Of a DNA stretch of 64,000 bases, positions 63,237 through 64,000 are shown one piece after another (position 1 is the stretch's first letter; each line of letters starts with the position of its first letter). The notes beneath the pieces were generated by a model. That model did not search any database. It was not told the origin of the DNA and was given only the letters and a program-made list of their open reading frames with translations. The DNA lies in contig CACHSZ010000001.1 of assembly GCA_902582755.1 (NCBI GenBank), positions 1 to 64,000 on the forward strand, given 5' to 3'. The stretch comes from an uncultured Alphaproteobacteria bacterium. Its GTDB lineage: Bacteria > Pseudomonadota > Alphaproteobacteria > HIMB59 > GCA-002718135. The position numbers were made by a program, and so were the translations under genes.

Positions 63237-64000
63237 ATGGCAAAAGTAATTGGTATTGATTTAGGTACTACAAACTCCTGCGTTGCAGTAATGGACGGTA
63301 AGGAAGCAAAAGTAATTGAAAACTCAGAAGGTGGAAGAACAACACCGTCAATGGTAGCATTCAGTGACACAAAAGAAAAACTTGTTGGACAATCAGCTAA
63401 AAGACAAGCAGTAACTAATTCTGAAAATACTTTATTTGCCATAAAAAGATTAATCGGAAGAACATTTGAGGATGAAGCCGTTAAGTCTGACAGCGGACTA
63501 GTACCTTATAAAATAGTAAAAGGTGATAACGGTGATGCTTGGGTAGAAGCACGTGGAGATAAATATAGTCCAAGTCAAATTAGTGCATTTATTTTACAAA
63601 AAATGAAAGAGACAGCAGAGTCTTATTTAGGAGATACTGTTACACAAGCAGTTATAACAGTTCCCGCATATTTTAATGATGCTCAAAGACAAGCAACAAA
63701 AGATGCTGGAAAAATAGCTGGACTAGAAGTTTTAAGAATTATTAACGAGCCTACTGCTGCAGCGTTAGCATATGGTTTAGATAAAAAGAAAACAGGTACA
63801 GTTGCTGTTTACGATCTTGGTGGAGGTACATTTGATATTTCTATCTTAGAAATTGGTGATGGTGTTTTTGAGGTTAAGTCAACAAACGGTGATACTCATC
63901 TTGGCGGTGAAGATTTTGATCTTAAAATTATTGATTACCTTGCTGACGAATTCAAAAAAGATAATGGTATTGATTTACGCTCAGATAAACTTGCTCTTCA
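63237..64000 (+). CDS. dnaK: Chaperone DnaK, N-terminal part (runs off the window)
   Basis: The frame begins [20 protein letters not shown] and continues without a stop to the window edge, giving about 254 of about 640 residues. Seen are the phosphate loops, [26 protein letters not shown], the hinge [17 protein letters not shown] and [12 protein letters not shown]. All are in the nucleotide-binding domain. It works with GrpE and DnaJ. Promoter of sigma-32 type upstream; codon use is less AT-rich than that of neighbours, in line with high expression. Confidence 0.98.
   Translation, partial: MAKVIGIDLGTTNSCVAVMDGKEAKVIENSEGGRTTPSMVAFSDTKEKLVGQSAKRQAVTNSENTLFAIKRLIGRTFEDEAVKSDSGLVPYKIVKGDNGDAWVEARGDKYSPSQISAFILQKMKETAESYLGDTVTQAVITVPAYFNDAQRQATKDAGKIAGLEVLRIINEPTAAALAYGLDKKKTGTVAVYDLGGGTFDISILEIGDGVFEVKSTNGDTHLGGEDFDLKIIDYLADEFKKDNGIDLRSDKLAL

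Noticed and set aside
1..64000. CRISPR arrays, rRNA genes, insertion sequences and riboswitches
   Set aside because: No repeat-spacer series, transposase, rRNA segment or known aptamer pattern was seen.

Overview
The window is very AT-rich, has almost no intergenic space, and many gene pairs overlap by 1-20 bases. The gene content and order are alphaproteobacterial: rho-mnmE-mnmG-rsmG-parA-parB facing maf-aroE-coaE-dnaQ-timA, then hslVU/his, and rph-hrcA-grpE-dnaK. Together with a crt-blh retinal cluster and a dominant porin, this suggests a streamlined marine alphaproteobacterium of the Pelagibacterales (SAR11) type. The lineage is inferred from content and order only. No rRNA, insertion sequence, transposase or CRISPR array was seen.

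Region 1 (1-12.4 kb) starts with the end of a heparinase II/III-like gene and a purH that is split into two overlapping reading frames. It continues as an accessory block of mostly single genes in changing orientation: two 2OG-Fe(II) oxygenase-like proteins, four glycosyltransferase-type proteins, a sulfotransferase, two methyltransferases, an MFS transporter and a sugar epimerase. This looks like a variable surface-glycan region.

Region 2 (12.4-19.4 kb) is the most unusual part. An intact tRNA-Gly(GCC) at 19309-19383 has a perfect 51-base copy of its 3' part at 18598-18648 and a diverged copy at 12383-12432. These bound two tandem segments. The outer one is 6.2 kb and carries an SxtJ / DUF5989 / carbamoyltransferase / SGNH cassette plus a methyltransferase and a dioxygenase. 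The inner one is 0.7 kb and carries a small membrane protein and a tRNA-Ser fragment. Paired TGTCCC repeats lie just inside both ends of the inner segment. No integrase is present. The layout resembles tRNA-anchored integrative elements that have lost, or never carried, their recombinase.

Region 3 (19.4-36.8 kb) holds the leftward crtI-crtB-crtY-blh operon (phytoene to retinal, but no crtE and no rhodopsin gene here). Housekeeping genes follow: ProX-like editing protein, thioredoxin, UbiH-like, ftsK, lolA, yggS, a strongly biased porin gene with clear promoter and terminator, leuS, lptE-like and holA.

Region 4 (36.8-48.2 kb) is the probable replication origin neighbourhood. Two parS-like palindromes lie at mnmG/mnmE. 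The 43505-43925 gap between divergent rho and maf holds several near-consensus DnaA boxes. The maf-aroE-coaE-dnaQ-timA row continues with a T4-type lysozyme, where MltA stands in many alphaproteobacteria, and an Smr-domain gene.

Region 5 (48.2-64 kb) has an envelope cluster (DUF3108, ArnT-like GT39, duplicated PAP2 protein), hslVU and the hisB-H-(GNAT)-A-F-E-hinT operon. These are followed by rsmI, a PBP-activator-like lipoprotein, rdgB, rph, hrcA, grpE and the start of dnaK. Sigma-32-like promoters can be read upstream of hslV and dnaK.
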